Assembly (NCBI GenBank): GCA_009760855.2
Contig: WPIO01000066.1
Span: 954,501-1,014,500, forward strand
Length of the DNA: 60,000 bases
Direction: 5' to 3'
Source: Cristatella mucedo
Lineage: Eukaryota > Bryozoa > Phylactolaemata > Cristatellidae
This document shows, piece after piece, positions 44,365 through 55,275 of this stretch. The position numbers were made by a program, and so were the translations under genes. Below the pieces are notes generated by a model. The model did not search any database. It was not told where the DNA came from and saw nothing but the letters and a program-made list of their open reading frames with translations. Position 1 is the stretch's first letter. Every line of letters begins with the position of its first letter.

Positions 44365-44855
44365 GATGACATTCGCACAAGAATGGCAGCGTATTTTCTT
44401 AAAATAGATGATAATACAACTTACTTACAAGTCATGGGCAAGCCAAATGTGATTCAGAAGTTGGAAAAGCTGACGCTACAAATTGGCTCTGTAAGCGTAT
44501 CACCTGTTAAATCAGCTCGAAATCTAGGTGTCATATTCCAAAGTGACCTCTCGTTAGACGACCACATCAGCTCAACTATCAAGTCTGCCCACTTTGCACT
44601 ACACAGTATTGCAAAAATTTACGCTTTTTTAGAAAAAGATAACACGTCTAATTTGGTCAATGCGCTTGTTACATCCCGTCTTGACTACTGCAACTCATTG
44701 CATGATGGCCTACTGGCATTTGCAATCAGGCGATCACAGCTGGTGCAAAACTCGGCAGCTAGGCTTGTCTGTCACGAGCGTTGCAGTAACCACATCACAC
44801 CAATTTTCGCCGACCAGTACTTGCTCCTAGTGAAGCAAGGGATTGTCTTCAAGGT

Positions 44856-46395
44856 CTAAGACACTGGAACGGGTCGCTGCAGACCAGCTGAACTCATATA
44901 TCGAAACCTCACACCTTGCTAGTAAGTTCCAGTCTGGCTTTAGAGCGAATCACTCCACAGAGTCAGCATTGCTAAAGGTATACAACGACCTACTTAGGAA
45001 TGCACACATGGGTAGAGTGTCTCTGCTTGTATTGCTCGATCTTTCGGCAGCTTTTGATACCATCGATATCAAAGTTCTTCTAGAGCGCCCCTCGTCTCGC
45101 CTGGGCATCACTGGCACTGCTCTGCAGTGGTTCAGGTCCTGTCTCAGTGGGAGACTCCAGAGTATTGACGTGAATGGACAAAGATCATCTGAAGTACCTC
45201 TAAAATTTGGAGTACCTCCGGGCTCCGTGCTAAGTCCGGTTCTTTTCACGGTTTATACTCTCCCTCTTGCTGATGCGATTGCCAAGCACAATCTAGGCTT
45301 TCATTTCTACGTGGATGATACCTTTGCTTTGATTCCTCCCAGCCTTTGAGCACCTCAAACTCTCTCAACTCAATTGCTGCATGAATTAATGACATCCGCA
45401 CATGGATGGCAGCAAATTTTCTACAACTAAACGGTTATAAAACTAACTTACTAGTTATGGGAAAACCCAGTGTGATTCCGAAATTGGAAAGGGTGACTCT
45501 CAAAATTGGCTCTGCCAGCATATCTCCTGTTACATCTGCTCGAAATCTAGGTGTCATATTCCAAAGCGGCCTCTCATTCGAAGACCATGTCAGCTCCACA
45601 GTTAAATCTGCCCATTTTCAGGTCCATAAGATAGCTAAAATTAGGGCTTGTTTAGATAAGGATACCACGTCCAAGTTGGTCCATGCATTCGTGACATCTC
45701 GTCTCGACTTCTGCAACTCACTGCTTACTGGCCTACCAGCATGTGCGATCAGGCGATTGCAGCTGGTGCAAAACTCGGCAGCTAGACTTGTCTGCCGTGA
45801 GTGTCGCCGTTGCCACATTACTCCACTTCTCGCCGACCTGCACTGGCTACCAGTCAAGCAATGAAATGACTTCAAGGTTTTGTCACTCAGTTTTAGGTCC
45901 TTTTATTCTATTGCTCCAACATATTTCTCAGATATACTACCCCATCAGGGCAAGCAACGTACCACCCTCTTTTCGGAATCCAACAGTCTACAGATACCTC
46001 GTACACACCTTAAATCCTTTGGAAACCGAGAATTTAGTTCGTATGCTCCCAAAGCCTGGAACTCCCTCCCGACCTGCGTCAGAACATCCCCTGACCTGAC
46101 CACATTTAAAAAGAACTTAAAAACACAGCTATTTAGTACACCATTTAGTGGGTCACTGTGATTCGTCCTTGATGTGACTATGCGTGCTGGCACTGTGCAT
46201 GCTGCCGCTAACCACAAATGCATGCTGACCCTGTGCATGTCACCCCGAACCATGTTATTCATGTTGGTTATCAAGCATGATATCACTCACCATTCAATTG
46301 CATTTGCCTTTGCAGCAAATGTAAAGCGCCTGGAGAGAGATTAAGTTCTCTGAGGGCGCTTTATCAAGTGTATTATTATTATTATTATTATTATT
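44856..46395 (+). mobile_element. LINE-A, youngest long copy, nested, TSD AAGGT
   Basis: RT segment: TLERVAADQLNSYIETSHLA, KFQSGFRANHSTESALLKVY, SLLVLLDLSAAFDTID, LQWFRSCLSGRLQSIDVNGQ, FGVPPGSVLSPVLFTVYTLP, HNLGFHFYVDDT. Usual family residues are altered (GVPQ to GVPP, YADD to YVDD). A deletion of about 10 nt after DDT shifts the frame. The C-terminal frames continue at 45406-45864 and 45880-46161, and hairpin and (ATT)n close it. AAGGT stands at both edges (44851-44855, 46396-46400). Endonuclease is absent. Confidence 0.9.
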
Positions 46396-46905
46396 AAGGT
46401 TTCTCAGCCCACTTTTAGGTCAATTCATACTTTGGCTCCAGTCTATCTCTCAGATCTTCACCCCAACCAGGCCAAGCATCGTACCATCCGCCTTTCGAAA
46501 TCCAACACTTTAGCAATAGCTCGTGCAAACCTAGAATATTTTTCAGACCGTGCATTTAGTTCTTATGCACATAAATCCTGGACCTCACTCCCGACTTGCG
46601 TCAAGATATCTCCTAACTTGACCATGTTTAAAAAAAAATTAAAAACACATATATTTAGGACAGCATTTCGCGAGTCCCTTTGATGTGTCCCATACGTGCT
46701 TATGGATGCTGACACTGTGCATGCTGCCACTAACCACATTTGCATGCTAACCCTGTGCATGTCACGCCTGAGCATGTTATTCATGTTGTTTATCATGCAT
46801 GATATTACTCACCATTCAATCCCGTTTCCCTTTGCAGAAACTGTAGAGCACCTAGAAAGAGGTTGAGTTCGTTAAGGGTGCTTTATCAAGTGTATATTAT
46901 TAGCA

Positions 46906-46995
46906 TTATTATTAATAAACGCCCGCACAGAACTCAATCTCTATCTAGGCACTTTAAATCTTCAGCAAAGGGAAACGCGATTGAATGGTGAATGT
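46906..46995 (-). mobile_element. Short LINE-A 3' end, reverse
   Basis: It reads ATTATTAATAAACGCCCGCA, AGAACTCAATCTCTATCTAG, GCACTTTAAATCTTCAGC, a worn tail and hairpin plus about 30 bp of 3' UTR. Confidence 0.65.
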
Positions 46996-47045
46996 AATGT
47001 ATCGTTACGTAATGTATCTCCATTGTAACTACACAAAGTCATAAA
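46996..47045 (-). mobile_element. LINE-B terminal 3' fragment (about 50 bp)
   Basis: The + strand reads GTAATGTATCTCCATTGTAA, CTACACAAAGTCATAAATGT, the reverse of the LINE-B terminus GTTACTGACGGAGATACATT. It is a LINE-B counterpart of the tail-only LINE-A units. Confidence 0.6.
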
Positions 47046-47049
47046 TGTC

Positions 47050-47406
47050 ATGCTCCCAAAGCCTGGAACTCCCTCTCGACCTGCGTCAGAACATCCCCTG
47101 ACCTGACCACATTTAAAAGGAACATAAAAACACACCTATTTAGGACAGCATTTAGTGGGTCCCTATAATTCGTCCTTCACATGTTTATGCGTGCTGACAC
47201 TGTGCATGCTGCCACTAACCACATTTGCATGCTGACCCTATGCATGTCACCCCTAACCATTTTATTCATTTTGTAAGTTTTTCAAGCATGATTTTACTTA
47301 CCATTCAATTGCATTTCCCTTTGCAGCAAATGTAAAGCGCCTAGAAAGAGATTAAGTTTTCTGAGGGTGCTTTATTAAGTACAATATTATTATTATTATT
47401 ATTATA
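47050..47406 (+). mobile_element. LINE-A 3' copy
   Basis: It starts GCTCCCAAAGCCTGGAACTC and runs through TTAGGACAGCATTTAGTGGG, the 3' UTR and the hairpin (GTAAAGCGCCTAGAAAGAG, TTTTCTGAGGGTGCTTTATT) to an (ATT)n tail. Confidence 0.85.
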
Positions 47407-47540
47407 AAGACCACGTCGGTTTACGCAGGATTTAATATCATGCTTGATAAAAAACATGAATAGCATGGTTAGGAGTGACATACGCAGGGTCAGCATGTAA
47501 GCGTAGATAGTGGCAGCATGCACAATGTCAGCAGGAAGAA
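47407..47540 (-). mobile_element. LINE-A reverse 3' UTR fragment
   Basis: It reads TAATATCATGCTTGATAAAA, GGTTAGGAGTGACATACGCA and GTGGCAGCATGCACAATGTC, the reverse of the 3' UTR blocks. It ends about 130 bp from the donor of receptor exon 2. Confidence 0.7.
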
Positions 47541-47674
47541 CGGTGATACGAGATACTTACCTCTTCTTACGTGAGTACTATTACCGTCATAAAATGCATT
47601 CCTATCGTTAGCAAAACACAGCTGCAATTCAAGGAACTGCCCCTAGAATTTTGTTTAATTCTGCAGGCACTCAC

Positions 47675-48097
47675 CTTCGGCTACCCATACTCGTATAGAA
47701 TAAGTCTTTTTCTCGAAGAAAGCTCTTGGTGCACTGTAATCATTGCTGTGGTACGGTTGTGGTTCTAGCACGAATTCAAAGAGGCCATTAAACCGGTCTG
47801 TGATCCTCAACGTAATAACCATTATAGTTACATAATATATTCTCACCAATCCGATCGGCGATGCGGTGCAAATAACTGTATGACTGACGAACCAGTGACT
47901 CAGATGATCGATTGGTTGGTTGAAGTCACATCCGCCAATCGCTTCGTTAGATTGCACCAGCGTAGTTGGCTGTCCAATCTGAGTCGCATGGTTTGTAGAC
48001 CTGAACTTTACAGTAAGGACCGCAGGCAAACTAACCTGAACATAGTAAGCGTGGAGTGTGGCCTTATTGAATTCGAGTAGACCCAGTTGTTTATTCT
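47675..48097 (-). CDS. IgSF receptor exon 2: first, non-canonical Ig-like domain
   Basis: The acceptor TAAACTGTTGCAG (AG at 48098-48099) and donor G|GTGAGT enclose 423 nt, phase 1-1. The 141 residues begin NKQLGLLEFNKATLHAYYVQ and include SLPAVLTVKFRS, parallel to exon 3 (MILPVIFRF). An F-strand-like stretch (LRITDRFNGLFEFVL) has no cysteine. Two cysteines lie upstream (IGGCDFN and HTVICTA, 19 residues between), as in exon 3. A G-strand-like TYSIRVWVAE ends the domain. The frame is open from the acceptor, so no internal start is needed. The Ig assignment rests mainly on its likeness to exon 3 and is less certain than for exons 4-6. Confidence 0.65.
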
Positions 48098-49419
48098 CTG
48101 CAACAGTTTAGCATCGTGTGAGTATTTCAATTAAGATTCATATTTAGCCTCGCTAAAATACACCGAGGAAGTCATGCACAATCGCCTACCAAAGGTAGGA
48201 ACAGATGAACAATGTCCATTTTCACAGAGCTCGCAAACAGTTTCAGCTCCACCTGTTGCTTAATGGAGCTAGAAGTGAAATCATTGGTTCGCCTTAGGCA
48301 AAGCAAGGCTTCAGATACAGGGCAGGGACGTGCTGGCCTATTTTAAGCATATGCCGGGTCGTGACGCTATGCGAGCGGCACTCAGCCTACGGTGAAATCA
48401 GGTTCGGGTAAACAGGACATTTAATGGTCACGAGTAGAGTGTTGTGTTAGCAGAGACCACATACTGACATATGCAAGGACTAATTACGCCGAAAATTGTG
48501 TGGGAGCTCACAGGAGAAATGAAACAGAAGCAGAAAATCCTGGAACGACGTCCTTAGGATTGTTTACAGACGGTTTATGTTAATTTTATGGAGACGTGCA
48601 TGATTTAAACCGGAAGCGGAAGGGATTCACACAGATTTGATGTTACAATCTTGTAATTGTAATTACTTCCTCTCTCGAATAGCGATCTAGAGAGCCAAAT
48701 CTCAGCAAAATTGCCACACAATTAGGGATTTGGGTTGCTCAGACATATGCAATACATTCTGAATGGTAAATACATCTGCTAAATATCGGTTTTAGTTCTG
48801 CATCTCCCTACAGACAGATAATCCGGCAAATGTAACCAGAAGCTCACAGTTGGTGCTACACTCTGCAACTAAAAATTTCTGTCATATAATTCGCAGTTAT
48901 TTCAGGGTATCCAACTTTACTAAAACGTAGACGATATTATTAGTATAATCACCACAAAGACAATCAATAGGAGCAAGCTGTAATTAAAATGATTTTTAAC
49001 TTAAAATCCTATAGAAACTCTACAATACTATACGTTATCCACTTCTATTTACTATACTATACTAGACTATAGAAATTTCTCGAATTTGTCAGATGTTGCA
49101 TCGATCGGACTAAATTTTAGGCTTTGAAAGAATACGAGCTGCATGCTCTATTATTAGGTGAGTATGAGGCTAGTTATAGCCCAAGCTAAATAACTAAAGT
49201 CACTACACGCTTGGAGCTATGCGAAACCTATCTTGGAAGTTGAATCTGTAGGGAGGTGAGGAAAAGTCATGAGATATACAAGAAGAGAATGAAACATCTG
49301 TTTAGCAATGAGCTTCTCCATAGTGTGCTAATGCGAGTTGTAAAATGAATTATATTTTTTTTAGAGAATTATACGAAGCCAAAAATGCTGCAATAAAAGA
49401 TGCACTTCTCGCTTCCGTG
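48098..49419. other. Receptor intron 1, no recognised feature
   Basis: No exon with good splice signals was seen. Faint LINE-A words occur near 48840-48870 (GTTGGTGCTACACTCTGCAA). Confidence 0.35.
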
Positions 49420-49815
49420 CAGACGTCAGTTGGAAATGAGTTCCAGTCTATAGGAATAACCGGACGAAATGCACGGTCTCCAAAAGATTTTTACGTTTGT
49501 TTGAGGTGTAGCTGAAACATTGGATTCAGAAAAAGCGTATTGTAAGGCGCCCATCCTCGTGGGGAGTAGATCTAATAGGTAGGCTAGAGCCATAATAATA
49601 ATAATAATAATAATAATAGTAATGCACTTGATGAAGCACCCTCAGAGAACTCGATCTCTTTCTAGGCACTTTACATTTGCTGCAAAGTGAAATCCAATTG
49701 AATGGCAAGTAAAATAATGCTTGAAAAACAAACAAAATGAATAATATGGTTAGGGGTGACAAGCACAGGGTCATGTGACCAAACTTTGAAGTCGATGAAC
49801 AGCTTGAACTGGAGG
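49420..49815 (-). mobile_element. LINE-A reverse copy hosting a second reverse LINE-A
   Basis: Host 49420-49590: CAGACGTCAGTTGGAAATGA, GAAATGCACGGTCTCCAAAA, then GTAGGCTAGAGCCAT. A second LINE-A 3' end (49591-49773: (AAT)n, GAAGCACCCTCAGAGAACTC, 3' UTR) follows. Host-like sequence resumes at GACCAAACTTTGAAGTCGAT. CAT or CATG at both borders may be a short target duplication. Confidence 0.65.
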
Positions 49816-49839
49816 CAGATGTACAGATGTGCGACAAGT

Positions 49840-50288
49840 ACTTTCCCACCTGGCCAAGCATAGTACCATCCACTTTTTGGAATCCAACAGTTTACCAATA
49901 CCTCATACACACCTCAAGTCCTTTGGAGACCGTGCATTTAGTTCGTATGCTCCCAAAGTCTGGAAGTCATTCCCGACCTGCCCCAGAAAACCCACTGACT
50001 TGAACACTTTTATAAAGAACTTAAAACACACCTATTTATGAAGCACTTCACGGGTTCCTGTGATACGTCCTTCATGTGTTTATGCAAGCTTACACTGTGC
50101 ATGCTGCCACTAGCCACACTTGCATGCTGACCATGTGCATGATACCCCTAACCATGTTATTCATGTTGCTTGTCAAGCATGACATTACTCACCATTTGAC
50201 AGCGTTTCCCTTTGCAGTAAACGTAAAGCGCCTAGAAAAAATTGAGTTCTCTCAGGGTGCTTTATCAAGTGCATTATTATTATTTTTA
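49840..50288 (+). mobile_element. LINE-A, 5'-truncated copy
   Basis: It encodes HLAKHSTIHFLESNSLPIPH, LKSFGDRAFSSYAPKVWKS and LNTFIKNLKHTYL. The 3' UTR, hairpin (ACGTAAAGCGCCTAGAAAAA, CTCTCAGGGTGCTTTATC) and TTATT tail follow. Confidence 0.85.
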
Positions 50289-51111
50289 CGATTTGGTATC
50301 CCTGACACGCATGACAAGCCTAGCTGCAAAGTTTTACAGCAAACGTACGTGCCTCAGAATGTAGATGGCTCAAGCTGATCAACCATAAAGAAGTTACAAA
50401 TGTTGAGATGGGACGTCAGAAATTCATTAACTAATTTAGATGCAGTATCCCTGCTAAATGAAGCCAGAGTTTGAGTAGTGCCAAGTAGTTAAACGTAGAC
50501 AGACAGAACCTGTGATCTGACGCTGTCGCCTTATGAAATGTTCATTTAGAACCGGACACCTAAATTTAGTGCTAATTCAACAGGAGATATGCAGTCAGAG
50601 CCGTTTTAGAGCAATAATTTTTCAAGTTTCTGAATCACAATGGGTGCGCCCATTATTTGTAAGTCGGTTTTTATTACCACCCAATATAAAAAAGATACTT
50701 AGTACAAAACCCAAGCGCTTGTAAAGTGATACTGGACCATCTTATTGTATTAAAGGTTTATACAATCACAATTTTAATAAAGTCCAGTGTAGCGTTAGCA
50801 GTATTTCAGTTTAATTTAATTATTCATTCTTTCATAGAGCTAAATTAAGGTTAAGGTAAGATTTTAATGTATCACCATCGCTTACTAAGTAGGGCTTGAA
50901 AAGCATGCTGGCTCACATTACTAGCCAGAGTATGGTTGGAGTCACTGAGCATCGAAGTGGAACAATTTTTATTAAAGTCAGGTAAAAAATTCCCACTGAA
51001 TCATCGCATTGTGGCCACAAACCACAAATTTGAATTCAGAATGGGAACCAATATTCGTTTGCCATCACAATTCAGTTAATGCTACCAAATAGTATTCAGT
51101 CGAGCACTGCC
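50289..51111. other. Intronic stretch with LINE-A traces
   Basis: Near 50305-50480 isolated LINE-A words in reverse occur (ACAAGCCTAGCTGCAAAGTT, GAGATGGGACGTCAGAAATT). The rest holds nothing recognised. Confidence 0.35.
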
Positions 51112-51254
51112 ACGCTGGTTTGGCCCAGTGGTCAAGTTTCTCACCCCGACCAAGGTCAGGCTGAGGTCGGGAGGGGGGTCGAGCCCCGAGGCATATGTGA
51201 AGCACCTGAATAGAGATTAAGTTCTACTATGGCGCTATACGTATGAATAGTATT
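51112..51254 (+). mobile_element. SINE-1 copy, first of a tandem pair
   Basis: The head is GCTGGTTTGGCCCAGTGGTC. Box B lies in GGGGTCGAGCCCC. The tail is GTGAAGCACCTGAATAGAGA, TTAAGTTCTACTATGGCGCT. Confidence 0.8.
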
Positions 51255-51387
51255 GTCGAGCTGGTTTGGTCCAGCGGTTAAGGTGCTCGCCACGACTATG
51301 GTCTGGCTGAGGTTGCGGGCTCACGCCCCGGGGCATGTGTGAAGTGCCTGAAGAGAGATTAAGTTTTCTTGGGGCGCTACACAAATG

Positions 51388-51463
<76 letters not shown>
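51255..51463 (+). mobile_element. SINE-1 copy with a long (AT)n tail
   Basis: The head is GAGCTGGTTTGGTCCAGCGG. Box B lies in CGGGCTCACGCCCC. The tail is GTGAAGTGCCTGAAGAGAGA, TTAAGTTTTCTTGGGGCGCT. About 70 bp of pure AT follow (51392-51463), after which a LINE-A copy starts at once. Confidence 0.8.
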
Positions 51464-51466
<3 letters not shown>

Positions 51467-52358
51467 TCGACTCTGCCAGCATATCTCCTGTTGAATAAGC
51501 TCGAAATCTAGGCGTCATATTCCAAAGCGACCTCTCGTTAGACGACCATATCAGCTCCACAGTCAAATCTGCCTTTTTTCAGCTTCATAATATTGCTAAA
51601 GCTCGGGCTTGTTTAGATAACAATACCACGTCTAAGTTGGTCCACGCATTTGTGATATCTCGTCCTGACTTCTGTAAGTCACTGCTTGCTGGCCTACCGG
51701 CAAGTGCAATCAGGCGATTGCAGCCAGTGCACAACTCCGAATCTAGGCATGTCTGTCGCGAGCGTCGCAGTTGTGACATCATACCACTTCTTGCTGACCT
51801 GCACTGGCTACTAGCCAAGTGACGGAACGACTTCAAGGTGTTGTCGCTGACTTTTAGGTCACTTCATTCTTTGGCTCCCGCCTATCTCGCAGATCTGCCG
51901 CCCCATCAGGCCAAGCATCGTACCACACGCTTTTCTGAATCCAACAGGTTACTACCAATGCCTCGTACGAACCTCAAATTCTTTAGAGACCGTGCATTTA
52001 GTTTGCATGCTCCAAAAAACTGGAACTCCCTCCCGACTTGCATCAGAACATCACCTGACATGAAAACATTTAAAAAGAACTGAAAACACATGTATTGAGG
52101 ACAGCATTTAGTGGGTCCATGCCATTCGTTCTTCATGTGCCTATGTGTGCTGAGGCTTTGCATGCTGCCACTAACCACATTTGCATGCTGACCCTGTGCA
52201 TGTCACCCATAACCATAGTATTTACGTGGTTTATCAAGCATGATATTACTCACCACCTAATCGCGTTTCCCTTTGCAGCAAATGTAAAACGCCTAGAAAG
52301 AGATAGAGTTCTCTGAGGGTGCTTTATCAAGTCAATTATTATTATCATTATTATTACT
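51464..52358 (+). mobile_element. LINE-A, 5'-truncated copy
   Basis: It begins GAATCGACTCTGCCAGCATA directly after the (AT)n of SINE-1. Worn frames (ARNLGVIFQSDLSLDDHISS-like, VHAFVISRPDFCKSLLAGLP, FRDRAFSLHAPKNWNSLPTC) lead to a 3' UTR, hairpin and TTATT tail. Confidence 0.85.
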
Positions 52359-52789
52359 ACTATGCCTCTTCTCAGTTCGCTAGCCCGGTATAGACGTTCT
52401 CCTAAACTCCATCGAAAACTGAATTGCGGAAATTGAAAATATGAATAAGACAGGATGGAGGCAACTTAAATAACATGTCCAAACCTACTAACAGTATTAG
52501 GGAAACATCTATTAACTCCAAAATTGGTTACGGTCAATCTTGAAAGGCCTCGGCGAGCATACGTCACATACCATCAGCATGCAATATCCGGGCCCTGTGA
52601 CCTCTGCAACATAGAAAACTACACAGAAGGCCCCTTGGAGCTATGCAGCCAAGTGAATTTAATTTTCGCAAGTCTCAGTAGCAGAAATCGGGTCCGCATA
52701 GAGAAGGAATAAACAGCAGTGCTGGTCGACACGATATCGGGCCGTGACAGCCCAGAAGGTATGGTGATAGCTCTGTTCCCGTTGCCGAT
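52359..52789. other. Intronic stretch without recognised features
   Basis: No repeat or exon was recognised between the two LINE-A copies. Short overlapping ORFs on both strands have no support. Confidence 0.3.
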
Positions 52790-53117
52790 GTAATTGCCAG
52801 GCACATTCTGAGCTTTTAATTCTAATCAGATGACACTCAGTTGTACCTTTGTTTTGATCCCCCACAGCCCTCCAGCACTTTGAAAATTCACGACTCTCAT
52901 GCTGCATGTATTAATGACATCCGCCCATGAGTGGCAGCCGACTTTCTTAAATTGAATATTTATAGGAGTCACTTACGAATTATGGGCCAAATTAGCGAGA
53001 TTCAGAAAAAGGAAAGGCTAATGCTCACAATAGACACTGCCAGCATATCTCGAGTTTAATCGCACGAAATCTTTGTTTCCTGTTCCAATGTGACCTTTAT
53101 CCGACGAACACTTCAAA

Positions 53118-53266
53118 ATATAATTATAATTCATTTGCATAACACCCCAAGATAGATAACTTGACCTCTACTCAGGTACTTCACATATGCCACGGTGCTC
53201 ATGCTCATGAACTCAGCTACATCTTATTCGGGGCAAGCACCTTAACCACTGGGCCAAACTAGTGAG
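53118..53266 (-). mobile_element. SINE-1 reverse copy nested in LINE-A
   Basis: The + strand reads TTCATTTGCATAACACCCCA, AGGTACTTCACATATGCCAC, then GGGGCAAGCACCTTAACCAC and TGGGCCAAACTAG, the reverse of the SINE-1 tail, body and box A. Confidence 0.75.
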
Positions 53267-53605
53267 GCCCCAATTCAAGCCTGCCTACTTTCAACTGTAT
53301 ACAATGGCTAACATTTGGGGTTGTTTACACAGGGACACATCTAAATTGGTCCATGCAGTTTTTATATCCCCGTCTCGACAACTGTAACTCGCTGCTTGCT
53401 GGTCTACCGGCATTTGCGATCAAGCGCCTACAGCTGGTGCACAACTCTGCATCCGAGCTTGTCTGTTGCTAGCCTCGCAGGTGCCACATCACACCAATTG
53501 TCGCCGACCTGCACTGACTCCCAGGCAAGCAACTGATCAACTTCAAGGATTTGACACTCACTTTTAGGTCCCTTTACTATTTGGCTTTAGCCTACCCATC
53601 CGATC

Positions 53606-53722
53606 TACGAAGTTTTTTGGCTACCGAATGCGTGCCGAAAGCCACTTAGGCTGTCCTGCGTAACACCCACATGGTCTTTATGACTTTTTGGAGCTACAGA
53701 CGGAGATACATTAATTTACATT
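53606..53722 (+). mobile_element. LINE-B terminal fragment nested in LINE-A
   Basis: It shows TTGGCTACCGAATGCGTGCC, GAAAGCCACTTAGGCTGTCC and AGACGGAGATACATTAATTT. Host LINE-A flanks it on both sides (CATCCGATCTA and ACTCCACCACCAG). Confidence 0.8.
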
Positions 53723-54019
53723 TACTCCACCACCAGACTAAACACCATCCTGCACCAACCGCTTTTCGGAATCAAATCGTCTCCAGTTAGCTCGGATAAG
53801 CCTTTATTCCTTTGCAGACTGTGTTTTTAGTCGTTGGTTTTCTACGAAAACACGGAAATCACTACCGATGTACCCCACAACGTCTCCTGACTTTACCACA
53901 CTTGAAAATTAACTAGTACATATTCATCTATCCTAACATTTAGCTGGTCCGCATTATTCGTCGGAAACAGAGGATGAGGAGGAGGAGACAATCAGTGTTG
54001 TATATTTTTAATAAGGTAA

Positions 54020-54345
54020 ATTAGACAGAAGCTTTAGCTCTACAGGCCTTAGACTGTAAAACTCGCTTCCTCTATTCTTAGGTAATGACAGCTACGCTCC
54101 TGCTGCCGACAATAGCTCATTTTTTTAGCAGCCCTGAGTTGCCACTTCGATGCTAATCACTTCCTCAACTACTCTCGTGAATCTACTGTGCTTCCCAATT
54201 TCTTCTTGTCTCGTGAGATTAAGTCTCTTGGCTAACAAATGCATATTAAAAACGACCTGTGGGCTATGCAAAACTTTCCTGTATAACACCTACTCTAAGT
54301 AGCTTTGTGGAGCTGCAGACGGAAATACATTACATTACATTACAG
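54020..54345 (+). mobile_element. LINE-B 3' copy with (ATTAC)n tail
   Basis: It starts GAAGCTTTAGCTCTACAGGC, nearly the same 5' truncation point as the nested copy at 19634. Worn C-terminal and 3' sequence leads to GACGGAAATACATTACATTA and (ATTAC)3. This is the clearest example of the LINE-B tail repeat. Confidence 0.85.
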
Positions 54346-54482
54346 CGACGAGCGAGTGCGGGCCGCTCATGTGGTTTTGAGGCCGTCGATATTGATCGGC
54401 TGCTTCGGCATACAGCCTGTTGATGCGACAAGCAAAAATACCAGGGCAGGCTCTCAAGCCTCATGAAATGACATGGTTACCT

Positions 54483-54630
54483 GATTAAACAGCCTCATTT
54501 GTAAAGCAGAAGAAGAGCTTCCACGGCTATCACCGTAGCTTGTAGTTTTAATTTATTAGTCGACTACTATAGGACTCAAACCCTTGACAACGATCGTGAA
54601 GAGCAAGCACTTACTCCCTGATCTAATAAT
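54483..54630 (-). mobile_element. SINE-2 reverse copy, decayed
   Basis: The + strand reads GATTAAACAGCCTCATTTGT, CCACGGCTATCACCGTAGCT and ACTCAAACCCTTGACAACGA, the reverse of the tail, body and box B. Confidence 0.6.
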
Positions 54631-54789
54631 ACGAGCTTTCTCTGCCCGAGGAATGCCCTCTAAATGATCCTAATGCCGGCTGGCTCAGTGTTCATAGACT
54701 GAGGTTTTCAGCCTAACGATTTTTGCGTAAAATGAAACCAGGAGAAGATGGCTATACGCTAAAGCAGTGAGGAGGGTAAACGTTCAGCG

Positions 54790-54910
54790 TCTGTGTAAAT
54801 ACGGTCAAAGCAGCAGTGATATCGTGATGTCAGTCGGTAGTGAGTAGAAGGTTTTGAGAGACTGCTGATCAAACGAACGGTCTCATAAAGGTTTACCGTT
54901 GGATCAAGTT
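54790..54910 (-). mobile_element. Very old LINE-A fragment
   Basis: CGTGATGTCAGTCGGTAGTG, AGTAGAAGGTTTTGAGAG and CGAACGGTCTCATAAAGGTT follow the order of the reverse C-terminal block with many changes. Confidence 0.45.
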
Positions 54911-55275
54911 ACGGCTGAGCGACTAGTGTCAGAAGAGCTAAACATAAGGAAAGGTTGTTTTTAATTGTGATTTATACGTGTTTACCTTACGGCAGGTGAA
55001 TAATGGTGCTTGAAACGAGTTTAGGATAGTTTGGCGCATTAAATCCGATGGTTAGATTACGAAGCAATCTCAATTTAACGGAAAGTAATTGGAGAAATCT
55101 AGAATCTTTCAAACTAGTAGTCTAACATAATTAACCTTATAGAGTTATATTTTAAAACTTTCCTAGTAATAGTAGTGTTGGTAGATTTATATAGTATACT
55201 CAAAAAACGAAATCTCTTTCTAAGCTCCTCACGTTTAGCTCATTGAAGCCTCGATAAGAAGATAAATCACCATCA

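Larger units (their letters stand above)
42205..46905 (+). mobile_element. LINE-A host copy carrying three nested insertions
   Basis: Host pieces in order are: 42205-42355 (DPIPTVLLIRCIDQLL-like), 43628-44292 (RT blocks LLDLSAAFDTIDH and GYLREPC-like, with stops), 44365-44855 (KLEKLTLQIGSVSVSP, ARNLGVIFQSDLSLDDHISS, LDYCNSLHDGL, QLVQNSAARLVCHER) and 46396-46905 (APVYLSDLHPNQAKHR, SSYAHKSWTSLPTC, 3' UTR, hairpin, tail). They are separated by LINE-B, a tail-only unit and a second LINE-A. The host is degraded and must be older than the three inserts. Confidence 0.8.
52790..53950 (+). mobile_element. LINE-A decayed copy hosting SINE-1 and LINE-B inserts
   Basis: Host blocks run GATGACACTCAGTTGTACCT, GGCAGCCGACTTTCTTAAAT, then after the SINE CAAGCCTGCCTACTTTCAAC, CTCGCTGCTTGCTGGTCTAC, and after the LINE-B piece CACCACCAGACTAAACACCA to TAGCTGGTCCGCATTATTCG. 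No 3' hairpin remains. Confidence 0.75.

Noticed and set aside
42205-46905. CRISPR-like or satellite array suggested by recurring blocks
   Set aside because: The recurring blocks are LINE-A copies in variable order and strand, without regular spacing.
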